Source of the DNA: Janibacter melonis
Lineage (GTDB): Bacteria; Actinomycetota; Actinomycetes; Actinomycetales; Dermatophilaceae
Direction of reading: 5' to 3'
DNA length: 64,000 nucleotides
Assembly (NCBI RefSeq): GCF_020567375.1
Contig: NZ_JAJBZM010000002.1
Location: 977,529-1,041,528 of the forward strand
Part shown: positions 32,347 through 40,470 of the stretch, in pieces
Layout of the letters: each line of letters opens with the position of its first letter
Numbering within the stretch: the first letter of the stretch is position 1
Position numbers and translations under genes: made by a program
The notes under the pieces: model-generated
What the model was told of the DNA's origin: nothing
The model's database searches: none
The model's input: only the letters and a program-made list of their open reading frames with translations

Positions 32347-33963
32347 ATGAGTGTTACTCGTGAGTACGACCAGGCTGCTGCCGCGGTGCGGCGCGGCCCG
32401 GCCGACCTGCCCGACGAGCTCGACGTCCTCGTCGTCGGTGCCGGCATCTCCGGCATCGGGGCCGCCTACCGCCTGCTCGAGCGCGACCCCGACCTCGACC
32501 TCGCCGTCCTCGAGGCGCGCGACAGCAGCGGCGGCACGTGGGACCTCTTCCGCTACCCGGGCGTGCGCTCGGACTCCGACATGTACTCGCTGTCCTTCCC
32601 CTTCCGCCCGTGGGACCGGGAGCAGTCGATCGCCGACGGCGCCTCGATCCTCGAGTACCTGCGCGAGACCGCCGCCGACAGCGGCATCGCCGAGCGGACC
32701 TATCTCGGGTGCTCGGTCGTCGCCGCCAGCTGGTCGAGCCAGGCGCAGCGGTGGTCCGTCGAGGTCGAGGGAGCCGACGGGTCGGCCCGCGTGGTGCGGG
32801 CCCGGTACGTGCACCTGGGGTCGGGCTACTACGACTACGACAGCCCGCACGACCCGGGCTTCGTCGGGGTCGAGGACTTCGCCGGCGAGGTCGTGCACCC
32901 GCAGCACTGGCCGCAGGACCTCGACCTCGCCGGGCGGCGCGTCGTCGTCATCGGATCGGGGGCGACCGCGGTCTCGCTCGTCCCCGCAGCGGCGCAGACG
33001 GCCGCGTCGGTGACGATGCTGCAGCGCACCCCGAGCTACGTCATCGCCGTCCCGGCGAGCGACCGGCTCGTCGAGCGACTGCGCCGCGTGCTGCCCCCCG
33101 GTCCGGTGCAGCAGGTGGCCCGCACGAAGAACGTCCTCGTCCAGCGCTTCCTCTACGTCCTGTCCCGGGTACGCCCCTCGGCGGCGCGGGGGATCGTGCT
33201 CGGAGCGCTGCGGCGGGTGCTGCCCCAGGAGGTCGTCGACGAGCACTTCACCCCGCCGTACGACGTGTGGGACCAGCGGCTGTGCGCCGTGCGCGACGGC
33301 GACCTCTTCACCGCGATCCGTTCCGGCTCGGTCGAGGTCGTCACCGGGCACGTCGACCGCTTCGAGCACGGCGGGATCCGCCTGCAGGACGGGCGGCTCG
33401 TCGAGGCCGACGTCGTCGTCACCGCGACCGGCCTGCGGCTCAAGGCGCTCGGCGGCATCCGCCTCACGGTGGACGACCGCGCGGTCGACATCGGGCGCAC
33501 CTTCGCCTACCGCGGGCTCATGCTCAGCGGGGTGCCGAACATGTCGATGACCGTCGGCTACGTCAACGCGTCGTGGACGCTGCGCGCCGACCTCGTGTCG
33601 GGCTTCGTCGCCCGGCTCGTGCACCACATGCGCGAGCACGGCATCGGCGCCGCCGTGCCCGTCGCGCCCGAGGGGATGACCCCCGCCCCGATCCTCGACC
33701 TCACCTCCGGGTACGTGCAGCGCGCCGTCGGCGCCTTCCCGAAGGTGGGCGACCGTGACCCCTGGACGATGGAGCAGAGCTACATGAAGGACCGCCGCGC
33801 GTTCCGCGCCGCCGACGTCACCCAGGACATGCACCTCGTGCCGCTCGGCGCGGTGGGCGTGCACCTGCCCACCGGGGCTGCCGCCCCGGCGACCGTCGAC
33901 CTCCCGGGGTCGTCGAGCAACACCGACGACTCGGTCGGCGACCTCGTCGAGGTGATGGCATGA
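32347..33963 (+). CDS. Flavin-containing monooxygenase (Baeyer-Villiger type)
   Basis: The 538-residue protein has the FAD motif VLVVGAGISGIGAAYRL at about residue 24, the GGTWDLFRYPGVRSDSDMYS block of Baeyer-Villiger monooxygenases and related FMOs, and the NADP motif VVVIGSGATAVSLVPA near residue 200. The fingerprint region YYDYDSPHDPGFVGVEDFAG sits between them. It inserts oxygen into ketones or oxidises heteroatoms using NADPH. CAGAGT lies six bases before the ATG, suggesting a leaderless message. Its stop overlaps the SDR gene (ATGA). Substrates such as steroids, terpenes or long-chain ketones are possible. Confidence 0.9.
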   Translation: MSVTREYDQAAAAVRRGPADLPDELDVLVVGAGISGIGAAYRLLERDPDLDLAVLEARDSSGGTWDLFRYPGVRSDSDMYSLSFPFRPWDREQSIADGASILEYLRETAADSGIAERTYLGCSVVAASWSSQAQRWSVEVEGADGSARVVRARYVHLGSGYYDYDSPHDPGFVGVEDFAGEVVHPQHWPQDLDLAGRRVVVIGSGATAVSLVPAAAQTAASVTMLQRTPSYVIAVPASDRLVERLRRVLPPGPVQQVARTKNVLVQRFLYVLSRVRPSAARGIVLGALRRVLPQEVVDEHFTPPYDVWDQRLCAVRDGDLFTAIRSGSVEVVTGHVDRFEHGGIRLQDGRLVEADVVVTATGLRLKALGGIRLTVDDRAVDIGRTFAYRGLMLSGVPNMSMTVGYVNASWTLRADLVSGFVARLVHHMREHGIGAAVPVAPEGMTPAPILDLTSGYVQRAVGAFPKVGDRDPWTMEQSYMKDRRAFRAADVTQDMHLVPLGAVGVHLPTGAAAPATVDLPGSSSNTDDSVGDLVEVMA

Positions 33964-34838
33964 GCCGCCCGGCCCTCCGGCGCCCCTCCCGGCCCCCGCT
34001 CGACGTCGCCGGTGCGACCGCCGTCGTCACCGGGGCTGCCGGCGGGATGGGCGAGCACATCGCACGGGGTCTCGGCCGTCGCGGGGCGCACCTGGCGCTC
34101 GTCGACCGCGACGCCGACGGGCTCGAGCGGGTCGCCGGGCTCGTCGGTGACGAGTCGCCCGGGGTGAGGGTGAGCACCTACGTCGCCGACCTCTCCGACC
34201 GCGACGCGGTGACCGCGCTCGCCGCCCGCCTGCGCGATGCGCACCCCGACGTGCGGGTGCTCGTCAACAACGCCGGCGTCGCCCTCGGCGGGCGTTTCGT
34301 GCAGACGAGCGAGGCCGACTTCGACTGGCTGCTCGAGGTCAACCTCCACACCCCGATCCGGCTCACCCGGGCGCTGCTGCCGCTGATGATCGAGAACGGC
34401 CAGGGCCAGGTCGTCGGCCTGTCGAGCCTCTTCGGTCTCGTCGGCCCGGCCGGCCAGACCGCGTACTCGACGAGCAAGTTCGGGCTGCGGGGCTTCAACG
34501 AGTCGCTCGCCAGCGAGCTCGACGCCGAGGACCAGCCCGTCGGTGTCACCTCGGTGCACCCGGGCGGCATCGCGACGAACATCGCCCGCAACGCGCGCAC
34601 CGCGTCGGGTGTCGACCCCGACGAGGCGGCCCGCGGGCGGCGGGCCTTCGACAAGGCGCTGCGCTACCCGGCGGACAAGGCCGCCGAGGAGATCGTCGAG
34701 GCGCTCGTCGCGCGCCGCCGGCGCCTGCTCGTCGGCAACGACGCCCGGGCCCTCGACGCGCTCGCCCGGGTCGCCCCGTCCGGCTACTGGTCGGTGATGC
34801 AGCGCGGCCTCGAGCTCGCCGCCCGCCGCTCCCGCTGA
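33960..34838 (+). CDS. Short-chain dehydrogenase/reductase
   Basis: The 292-residue SDR has the nucleotide motif VTGAAGGMGEHIARGL near residue 22, NNAGVALGG, the catalytic serine in LSSLFG and the YSTSKFG tyrosine-lysine pair. After the core it has a C-terminal part with an Ala/Arg-rich helix. It is coupled to the monooxygenase by a 4-base overlap and so probably interconverts the alcohol and ketone substrate or product of that enzyme. Confidence 0.9.
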   Translation: MSRPALRRPSRPPLDVAGATAVVTGAAGGMGEHIARGLGRRGAHLALVDRDADGLERVAGLVGDESPGVRVSTYVADLSDRDAVTALAARLRDAHPDVRVLVNNAGVALGGRFVQTSEADFDWLLEVNLHTPIRLTRALLPLMIENGQGQVVGLSSLFGLVGPAGQTAYSTSKFGLRGFNESLASELDAEDQPVGVTSVHPGGIATNIARNARTASGVDPDEAARGRRAFDKALRYPADKAAEEIVEALVARRRRLLVGNDARALDALARVAPSGYWSVMQRGLELAARRSR

Positions 34839-35026
34839 CCCCGCACCCCGCACCACCCCCTTCGCCGAGGTATGGCAATCGGTCGGATCTCACGGCGGAT
34901 CCTGCCCGATCTCCATACCTCGGCGAAGGGGGGAGAGGGCGAAGGGGGAAGGGGGGCGACGGGGGCGGGGTGTGACACATGCCGCGCGACTGGTGCATCC
35001 CGGCCGATCTCGGAGAGAGTGAGCCC
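34839..35026. terminator. Hairpin element and purine-rich tract between the SDR and nitronate monooxygenase genes
   Basis: CCCCCTTCGCCGAGGTATGG at 34856-34875 is perfectly complementary to 34913-34932, a 20-pair stem; inside, after a 2x2 mismatch, ATCGG (34878) pairs with CCGAT (34906). The arms contain the CCCCCTTCG motif and a second CGAAGGGGG follows at 34940, then a G/A-rich run to 34970. It probably ends the monooxygenase-SDR transcript. The following gene has its own site, GGAGAGAG. Confidence 0.65.
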
Positions 35027-36028
35027 ATGACCCTCCCCGCACAGCTGCAGGGCCGGCTCCGCCTGCCGGTCGTCGCCTCGCCGATGTTCCTCGCCTCCGG
35101 GCCCGAGCTCGTCATCGGCACGTGCCGAGCCGGGGTGCTCGGCACCTTCCCGGCGCTCAACCAGCGCACGACCGCAGGCTTCGACGAGTGGCTGTGCGAG
35201 ATCGAGGAGGGGCTCGCCGTCCCCGCGGCGCCGGGCGCCCCCGAGCCCGCCCCCTTCGGCGTCAACCTCATCGTCCACCGGACGAACGCGCGCATCGAGG
35301 CCGATCTCGAGCGGATCGTCGAGCACGAGGTGCCCCTCGTCATCACCAGCCTCGGCGCCGTCCAGGAGGTCGTCGACGCGGTCCACTCCTACGGCGGGCT
35401 CGTCTTCCACGACGTGACCGGTGCGGTGCACGCCCAGAAGGCCGCCGACGCGGGCGTCGACGGGATCATCCTCGTGAGCGCCGGTGCCGGCGGTCACGCG
35501 GGTGGGATCAACCCCTTCGCCCTCATCGCCGACGTCCGCCGCGTGTGGGACGGCACGCTGCTCCTCGCCGGGGCCCTCTCGAGCGGTCAGGACGTCCTCG
35601 CCGCGCAGGCGGCCGGCGCCGATCTCGCGTACATGGGCACCCGCTTCCTCGCGACGCAGGAGGCGACCGTCGCCGAGGAGTACAAGGCGATGATCACCGA
35701 CCACACCGCGCAGCAGATCGTCTACACGCCCTCGATCTCCTCGATCCCGGCGAACTTCCTGCGCGGCAGCATCGAGGCCGCGGGGCTCGACCCCGAGCAC
35801 CTCGCCTCGCCCGAGCGGGTCGACCTGCACCACGTGACCAACCCGCACGACGAGCACGCGAAGGAGAGCAAGGCCTGGCGCGACATCTGGTCCGCCGGCC
35901 AGGGCGTCGCGGGCATCGAGGACGTCCTGCCCGTCGCCGAGCTCGTCGACCAGCTCGCCCGTGAGTACGACGAGGCGACGCAGCGGCTCCTCGCCGCGTT
36001 GCCCACCCGAGAGGGCGCGCCGGCATGA
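35027..36028 (+). CDS. Nitronate monooxygenase-like FMN oxidoreductase
   Basis: The 333-residue protein is a TIM-barrel flavoprotein of the 2-nitropropane dioxygenase/nitronate monooxygenase family: PVVASPMFLASGPELVIGTC at the start, GVNLIVHR, the GIILVSAGAGGHAGGINPFA phosphate-binding block with the catalytic histidine, and AGADLAYMGTRFLATQEA. It oxidises alkyl nitronates or acts as an NAD(P)H:quinone or enoyl reductase. The ATG at 35027 follows GGAGAGAG. It overlaps the FAH gene by four bases. Confidence 0.88.
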   Translation: MTLPAQLQGRLRLPVVASPMFLASGPELVIGTCRAGVLGTFPALNQRTTAGFDEWLCEIEEGLAVPAAPGAPEPAPFGVNLIVHRTNARIEADLERIVEHEVPLVITSLGAVQEVVDAVHSYGGLVFHDVTGAVHAQKAADAGVDGIILVSAGAGGHAGGINPFALIADVRRVWDGTLLLAGALSSGQDVLAAQAAGADLAYMGTRFLATQEATVAEEYKAMITDHTAQQIVYTPSISSIPANFLRGSIEAAGLDPEHLASPERVDLHHVTNPHDEHAKESKAWRDIWSAGQGVAGIEDVLPVAELVDQLAREYDEATQRLLAALPTREGAPA

Positions 36029-36861
36029 GGCTCGCGACGATCCGCACGGCGGGCGGCACGCGCGCCGTGCGCCGTGAGGGGGACACCCTCGTCGAGACCG
36101 GTCACGCCGACGTCGGCGCGCTGCTCGCCGACCCGGGATGGCGCACGGCGGCCCTCGCGGACGGCCCGACCCACCCGGTCGACGGCGCCGACTTCGCCAC
36201 GCTCGTCACGACGCCGAGCAAGGTCGTGTGCGTCGGTCTGAACTACACGAACCACATCGTCGAGATGGGGCACGACCTGCCGACCCACCCGACGCTCTTC
36301 GCGAAGTTCGCCGACGCGCTCGTCGGCGCGCACGACGACATCCCGCTCCCGCCCGAGACCGAGGCGCTCGACTGGGAGGTCGAGCTCGGCGTGGTCGTCG
36401 GGCAGCGCGTGCGGCGGGCGAAGGGGGAGAGCGCCGAGGCGGCGATCGCGGGCTTCACCGTCGTCGACGACATCAGCTGCCGCGACTGGCAGATGCGCAC
36501 CGGCGAGTGGCTCCAGGGCAAGACGTGGGACTCCTCGACACCGGTCGGGCCCTACCTCGTCACCCCTGACGAGCTGCCCGGCGGGGTGCGCCCCGAGCTC
36601 GAGGTCTCGCTCCACGTCGACGGCGTCCTGCGTCAGCGCGACAGCACCGCCGACCTGCTCTTCGACCCCGTCGCGCTCGTCGAGCACATCTCGACGGTCG
36701 TGCGCCTCAACCCCGGTGACATCATCGCGACGGGGACCCCGGGCGGGGTCGGCCACGGCATGACGCCGCCGACCTACCTCGCGCAGGGTCAAGTCGTCGT
36801 CGCCGAGGTCGAGGGCATCGGCGCCCTGACCAACCGCGTCGTCGCCGACCCGACCGCCTGA
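36025..36861 (+). CDS. Fumarylacetoacetate hydrolase-family protein
   Basis: The 278-residue product has the FAH C-terminal catalytic fold: VVCVGLNYTNHIVEMG, PTLFAKFADALVG, the metal ligands in DWEVELGVVVGQRV, GFTVVDDISCRDWQ and TGTPGGVGHG near the end. Members cleave or decarboxylate 2-oxo acids and hydrolyse carbon-carbon bonds in aromatic or ketone degradation. Coupled to the FMN oxidoreductase and followed by a crotonase, it likely belongs to a ring- or chain-cleavage pathway. The specific reaction is not deducible. Confidence 0.9.
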   Translation: MRLATIRTAGGTRAVRREGDTLVETGHADVGALLADPGWRTAALADGPTHPVDGADFATLVTTPSKVVCVGLNYTNHIVEMGHDLPTHPTLFAKFADALVGAHDDIPLPPETEALDWEVELGVVVGQRVRRAKGESAEAAIAGFTVVDDISCRDWQMRTGEWLQGKTWDSSTPVGPYLVTPDELPGGVRPELEVSLHVDGVLRQRDSTADLLFDPVALVEHISTVVRLNPGDIIATGTPGGVGHGMTPPTYLAQGQVVVAEVEGIGALTNRVVADPTA

Positions 36862-36921
36862 CCAGCCCGCAGCACCACCCATCAGCCCCGAGGCCACGGC
36901 CCGAGGCGCGAGAGGACGACG

Positions 36922-37827
36922 ATGACCGAGCGCATGTACGAGACCCTCACCTACGAGGTGGACGACGAGGGGATCGCGACGATCACCCTGAGCCGGCCGG
37001 AGGCGATGAACGCCTTCACCGTCCAGATGCACGAGGAGCTCGTCGACGTCTTCGGGCACGTGAGCGGTGACGACGACGCGAAGGTCGTCATCGTCACCGG
37101 GGCCGGGCGGGCCTTCTGCGCGGGCATGGACCTCTCGCGCGAGGGCAACGTCTTCGGCATCGACGAGGAGCAGGTCGTCACGCCGGCCGACATCCAGGAG
37201 CGCCCCGACGACCCCGAGCTCGTCGACGGCATCCGCGACACCGGCGGCAAGGTGTCGCTCGCGATCTTCCGCTGCACCAAGCCGGTCATCGCGGCGATCA
37301 ACGGCGCGGCGGTCGGCATCGGCGCGACGATGCCGTGCGCGATGGACTTCCGGCTCGCGTCGAGCAGCGCGCGGATCGGCTTCGTCTTCGGCCGGCTCGG
37401 CATCGTGCCCGAGGCCGCGAGCAGCTGGTTCCTCCCGCGCATCGTGGGCCTGGAGGCGGCGCTCGAGCTCTTCTACACCGCTGAGATCCGCACGGCGCAG
37501 GAGATGCACGACATCGGCTACGTGCGCTCGGTGCACGAGCCCGACGAGCTCATGCCCGCCGCGCGCGAGCTCGCCCGCCGCCTCGTCGCCGGCCGCTCCC
37601 CGGTGAGCACCGCGCTCATGCGCTGGATGGTCTACCGGGGCTCCGCCGCCACCCACCCCTTCGACGCCCACGCCGTGGAGTCGATCGCGATGCAGCAGAC
37701 CTCGATGGGCGACGGCAAGGAGGGCGTCGCGGCCTTCCTCGCCAAGCGGGAGCCCGACTTCACCGGCCGCGCCTCGCAGATGCCCGACTTCGTGCCGTGG
37801 GACAGCCGCGACGAGATCGTCCCCTGA
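36922..37827 (+). CDS. Enoyl-CoA hydratase/isomerase (crotonase family)
   Basis: The 301-residue crotonase has the entry strand GIATITLSRPEAMNAF, the first oxyanion segment GRAFCAGMDLSRE and the second AAINGAAVGIGATMPCAMDF with the catalytic glutamate region GFVFGRLGIVPEAAS. It has an insertion after the first oxyanion loop and a long C-terminal tail (FTGRASQMPDFVPWDSRDE) seen in a subgroup of actinobacterial homologues. It hydrates or isomerises an acyl-CoA, probably the last step of the run that starts at 32347. Ribosome site GAGAGGACG precedes the ATG. Confidence 0.9.
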   Translation: MTERMYETLTYEVDDEGIATITLSRPEAMNAFTVQMHEELVDVFGHVSGDDDAKVVIVTGAGRAFCAGMDLSREGNVFGIDEEQVVTPADIQERPDDPELVDGIRDTGGKVSLAIFRCTKPVIAAINGAAVGIGATMPCAMDFRLASSSARIGFVFGRLGIVPEAASSWFLPRIVGLEAALELFYTAEIRTAQEMHDIGYVRSVHEPDELMPAARELARRLVAGRSPVSTALMRWMVYRGSAATHPFDAHAVESIAMQQTSMGDGKEGVAAFLAKREPDFTGRASQMPDFVPWDSRDEIVP

Positions 37828-37841
37828 CCTCTCCGGGGCCC

Positions 37842-37935
37842 GGTGGTCTCGAGGCTCCTGCGTCGCACCTTGACCAGCGAGGCCTTCGCTGGTCGAGGTG
37901 CGAAGGCCCTCCGGGGCCTGAGCCGCGCGACCACC
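37842..37935. repeat. REP-like palindromic element
   Basis: Outer arms GGTGGTC (37842-37848) and GACCACC (37929-37935) enclose an inner 18-base inverted repeat, 37863-37880 against 37886-37903, with one mismatch and a five-base loop. The arms contain the CTCGAGGCTC and GGTCGAGGTGCGA signatures shared with the elements at 8748 and 45734. It may terminate the upstream operon. Confidence 0.7.
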
Positions 37936-37964
37936 GCCGGGGTGGCGCGGGTAGCGTGCGAGAC

Positions 37965-38804
37965 ATGAGCGTCGCACCCACCCGCACCCTGTCGACCGAC
38001 CCCGGCACCGAGGTCCCCGTCATCGGCTTCGGCACCTACCCGCTGCGCGGCAGCGAGGGTGTCGCGGCGATCGCCTCGGCCCTCGAGGTGGGCTACCGCT
38101 TCGTCGACACGGCGGTCAACTACCGCAACGAGCGCGAGGTCGCCGAGGCCGTGAAGGCCAGCGGCATCCCCCGCGAGGACGTCTGGCTGCAGACGAAGGT
38201 CCCCGGCCGCGACCACACCGGCGCGCGCCGCTGCGTCGAGACCTCCCTGCAGGTCATGGACCTCGACTACCTCGACAGCGTCGTCATCCACTGGCCCAAC
38301 CCCTCGCGCGACGAGTACCTCACCGCGTGGGAGCAGCTCGTCGAGGCCCGCGAGGCCGGCCTCGTGCGTCACATCGGCGTCAGCAACTTCACCGCCGCCC
38401 ACCTCGACCGTGTCGTCGAGGCCACGGGTGTCACCCCCTTCGCCAACCAGATCGAGCTGCACCCCTACTTCCCGCAGGAGCGGATGCGCGCGGTCGACTC
38501 CGAGCGCGGCATCCTCACCCAGTCGTGGTCGCCGATCGCCCGCGGTGGCGACCTCTTCGAGGAGCAGGCGGTCGTCGCGGCCGCCGAGGCGCACGACCTC
38601 ACCCCCGGCCAGGTCGTGCTCGCGTGGCACGTCGCCCTCGGCGCGATGCCCCTGCCGAAGTCTGCCGACGCCCAGCGCCAGCGCGACAACCTCGCGGCCG
38701 CCTCCGTGCAGCTCGGCGAGGACGAGGTCGCCGCGATCACCGCCCTCGGACGCGCCGACGGGCGTCTCTTCGACGCAGACCCCGACCACCACGAGGAGCT
38801 GTGA
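37965..38804 (+). CDS. Aldo/keto reductase
   Basis: The 279-residue TIM-barrel NADPH enzyme has the AKR signatures PVIGFGTYPLRG, FVDTAVNYRNE (catalytic Asp and Tyr), LQTKVPG (Lys), VIHWPNP (His), GVSNFTAAHLDRVVE and the cofactor-binding LPKSADAQRQRDN. It fits the 2,5-diketo-gluconate reductase-like AKR5 group. TAGCGT ends seven bases before the ATG, so the message may be leaderless and the gene separately transcribed from the crotonase. Substrate unknown. Confidence 0.92.
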   Translation: MSVAPTRTLSTDPGTEVPVIGFGTYPLRGSEGVAAIASALEVGYRFVDTAVNYRNEREVAEAVKASGIPREDVWLQTKVPGRDHTGARRCVETSLQVMDLDYLDSVVIHWPNPSRDEYLTAWEQLVEAREAGLVRHIGVSNFTAAHLDRVVEATGVTPFANQIELHPYFPQERMRAVDSERGILTQSWSPIARGGDLFEEQAVVAAAEAHDLTPGQVVLAWHVALGAMPLPKSADAQRQRDNLAAASVQLGEDEVAAITALGRADGRLFDADPDHHEEL

Positions 38805-38817
38805 CTAGCCTGCGGTC

Positions 38818-40170
38818 ATGAGCGATCTGCCGCAGCTGTCCGCCGAGAGGGTCCACGAGCTCGACCGCGCCCACGTCTTCCACTCCTGGTCTGCGCAGGC
38901 GCAGATCGACCCCCTGCCGATCGCCTCGGCGTCGGGGGTGCGCTTCACCGACTACGACGGTCGCGAGTTCCTCGACTTCTCGAGCCAGCTCGTCAACGTC
39001 AACATCGGCTACCAGCACCCCCGGCTCGTCGCGGCGATCCAGGAGCAGGTCGCCCGGATGGCTACTCTCGCACCGGGATTCGCCTACGACATGCGGTCCG
39101 AGGCGGCGCGGATGATCGCCGAGCGCGCCCCCGGCGACCTCGACCACGTCTTCTTCACCAACGGCGGGGCCGAGGCCAACGAGAACGCCCTGCGGATGGC
39201 GCGCGTGCACACCGGTCGGCACAAGGTGCTCGCCGCCTACCGCAGCTATCACGGGGCCACCGCGGGGGCGATCGCCCTCACCGGTGACCCGCGCCGGTGG
39301 GCGAGCGAGCCGGGCATGCCCGGCGTCGTGCGCTACTGGGGACCGCACCTCTACCGCAGCGCCTTCCACGCGAGCACCCCGCAGGAGGAGTGCGAGCGCG
39401 CGCTCCAGCACCTGCGCGACCTCGTCGCGGTCGAGGGCCCGGGCACGATCGCCGCGATCATCCTCGAGAGCGTCGTCGGCACGAACGGCGTCCTCGTGCC
39501 GCCGGACGGCTACCTCGCCGGCGTGCGCGAGATCTGCGACGAGCACGGCATCGTCATGATCGCCGACGAGGTGATGAGCGGCTTCGCCCGCTGCGGCGAG
39601 TGGTTCGCGATCCAGCGCTGGGGCGTGACGCCCGACCTCATCACCTTCGCGAAGGGGGTCAACTCCGGCTACGTCCCCCTCGGCGGGGTGGTCGTCTCGC
39701 AGCGCATCCGCGACACCTTCGCCGACCGCCCCTACCCGGGTGGCCTGACCTACCAGGGGCACCCGCTCGCGTGCGCGAGCGCGGTCGCGTCGATGCGCAT
39801 CTTCGAGGACGAAGGGGTGATCGAGGCCAGCCGTCGGGTCGGCGAGGAGGTCATCGGGCCGGAGCTCGCCCGCATCGCCGAGCGCCACCCGAGCGTCGGC
39901 GAGATCCGGGGCATGGCGACCTTCTGGGCCCTCGAGCTCGTCCGCGACCCGAGCACCCGCGAGCCGCTCGTGCCCTACAACGCGACGGGCGACGCCGCGA
40001 AGCCGATGGCGGCCTTCGCCGCGGCGTGCAAGGAGCGGGGGCTGTGGCCCTTCGTGCACATGAACCGCACGCACGTCGTGCCGCCGTGCGTCATCTCCGA
40101 CGAGGACGCGCGGACCGGGCTGGCGATCCTCGACGAGGCGCTCGAGGTGGCGGACTCCTTCGTCGTCTGA
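38818..40170 (+). CDS. Class III PLP-dependent aminotransferase
   Basis: The 450-residue enzyme belongs to the omega-amino acid/diamine transaminase group: YDGREFLDFSSQLVNVNIGY, the FFTNGGAEANENALRMAR cofactor region, YRSYHGATAGA, the aspartate in MIADEVMSGF and the Schiff-base lysine in ITFAKGVNSGY. It moves an amino group from a terminal amine or beta-amino acid to a keto acid. It starts 13 bases after the AKR gene but has its own TAGCCT hexamer six bases before the ATG. The pairing with an AKR might serve amine catabolism; that is inference. Confidence 0.9.
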   Translation: MSDLPQLSAERVHELDRAHVFHSWSAQAQIDPLPIASASGVRFTDYDGREFLDFSSQLVNVNIGYQHPRLVAAIQEQVARMATLAPGFAYDMRSEAARMIAERAPGDLDHVFFTNGGAEANENALRMARVHTGRHKVLAAYRSYHGATAGAIALTGDPRRWASEPGMPGVVRYWGPHLYRSAFHASTPQEECERALQHLRDLVAVEGPGTIAAIILESVVGTNGVLVPPDGYLAGVREICDEHGIVMIADEVMSGFARCGEWFAIQRWGVTPDLITFAKGVNSGYVPLGGVVVSQRIRDTFADRPYPGGLTYQGHPLACASAVASMRIFEDEGVIEASRRVGEEVIGPELARIAERHPSVGEIRGMATFWALELVRDPSTREPLVPYNATGDAAKPMAAFAAACKERGLWPFVHMNRTHVVPPCVISDEDARTGLAILDEALEVADSFVV

Positions 40171-40188
40171 CGCACGGGTGACGCCGGG

Positions 40189-40383
40189 TCAGGGCAGCAG
40201 GTGGTCCAGGACCCGGCGCACGGGTCCGGGGTCGTCGTGATCGGTCACCGTCCAGGAGTGCCCGTCCGGGCAGGTGAGCGTGAGCTTCTCGTGGGCGCCG
40301 CTGGCGTCGAAGCGGCTGTCCGCGACGACGGACGCAGCATCGCCACCACAGGTGGGGCAGGGGCCGGCTGCGAGGATGTCCAT
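40189..40383 (-). CDS. Small zinc-ribbon protein
   Basis: The 64-residue protein contains CPTCGGDAASVV and, 25 residues on, a single cysteine followed by histidine (LTCPDGHSW), giving a plausible zinc-ribbon with C-x2-C and C-x3-H ligands. It is otherwise unremarkable and cytoplasmic. The ATG at 40383 begins just before the motif; a GTG 13 codons upstream is possible. It converges on the aminotransferase gene. Codon use supports it being real, but the size makes this less certain. Confidence 0.6.
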   Translation of the reverse strand: MDILAAGPCPTCGGDAASVVADSRFDASGAHEKLTLTCPDGHSWTVTDHDDPGPVRRVLDHLLP

Positions 40384-40470
40384 CTCTCGACGGTGCCACG
40401 GACGCGGCGGAGGTCTCCCCACCCCTAGGGGTTGGTCCCGACCCGACGGTGCGGCTCCCCCTTCGCCGCC

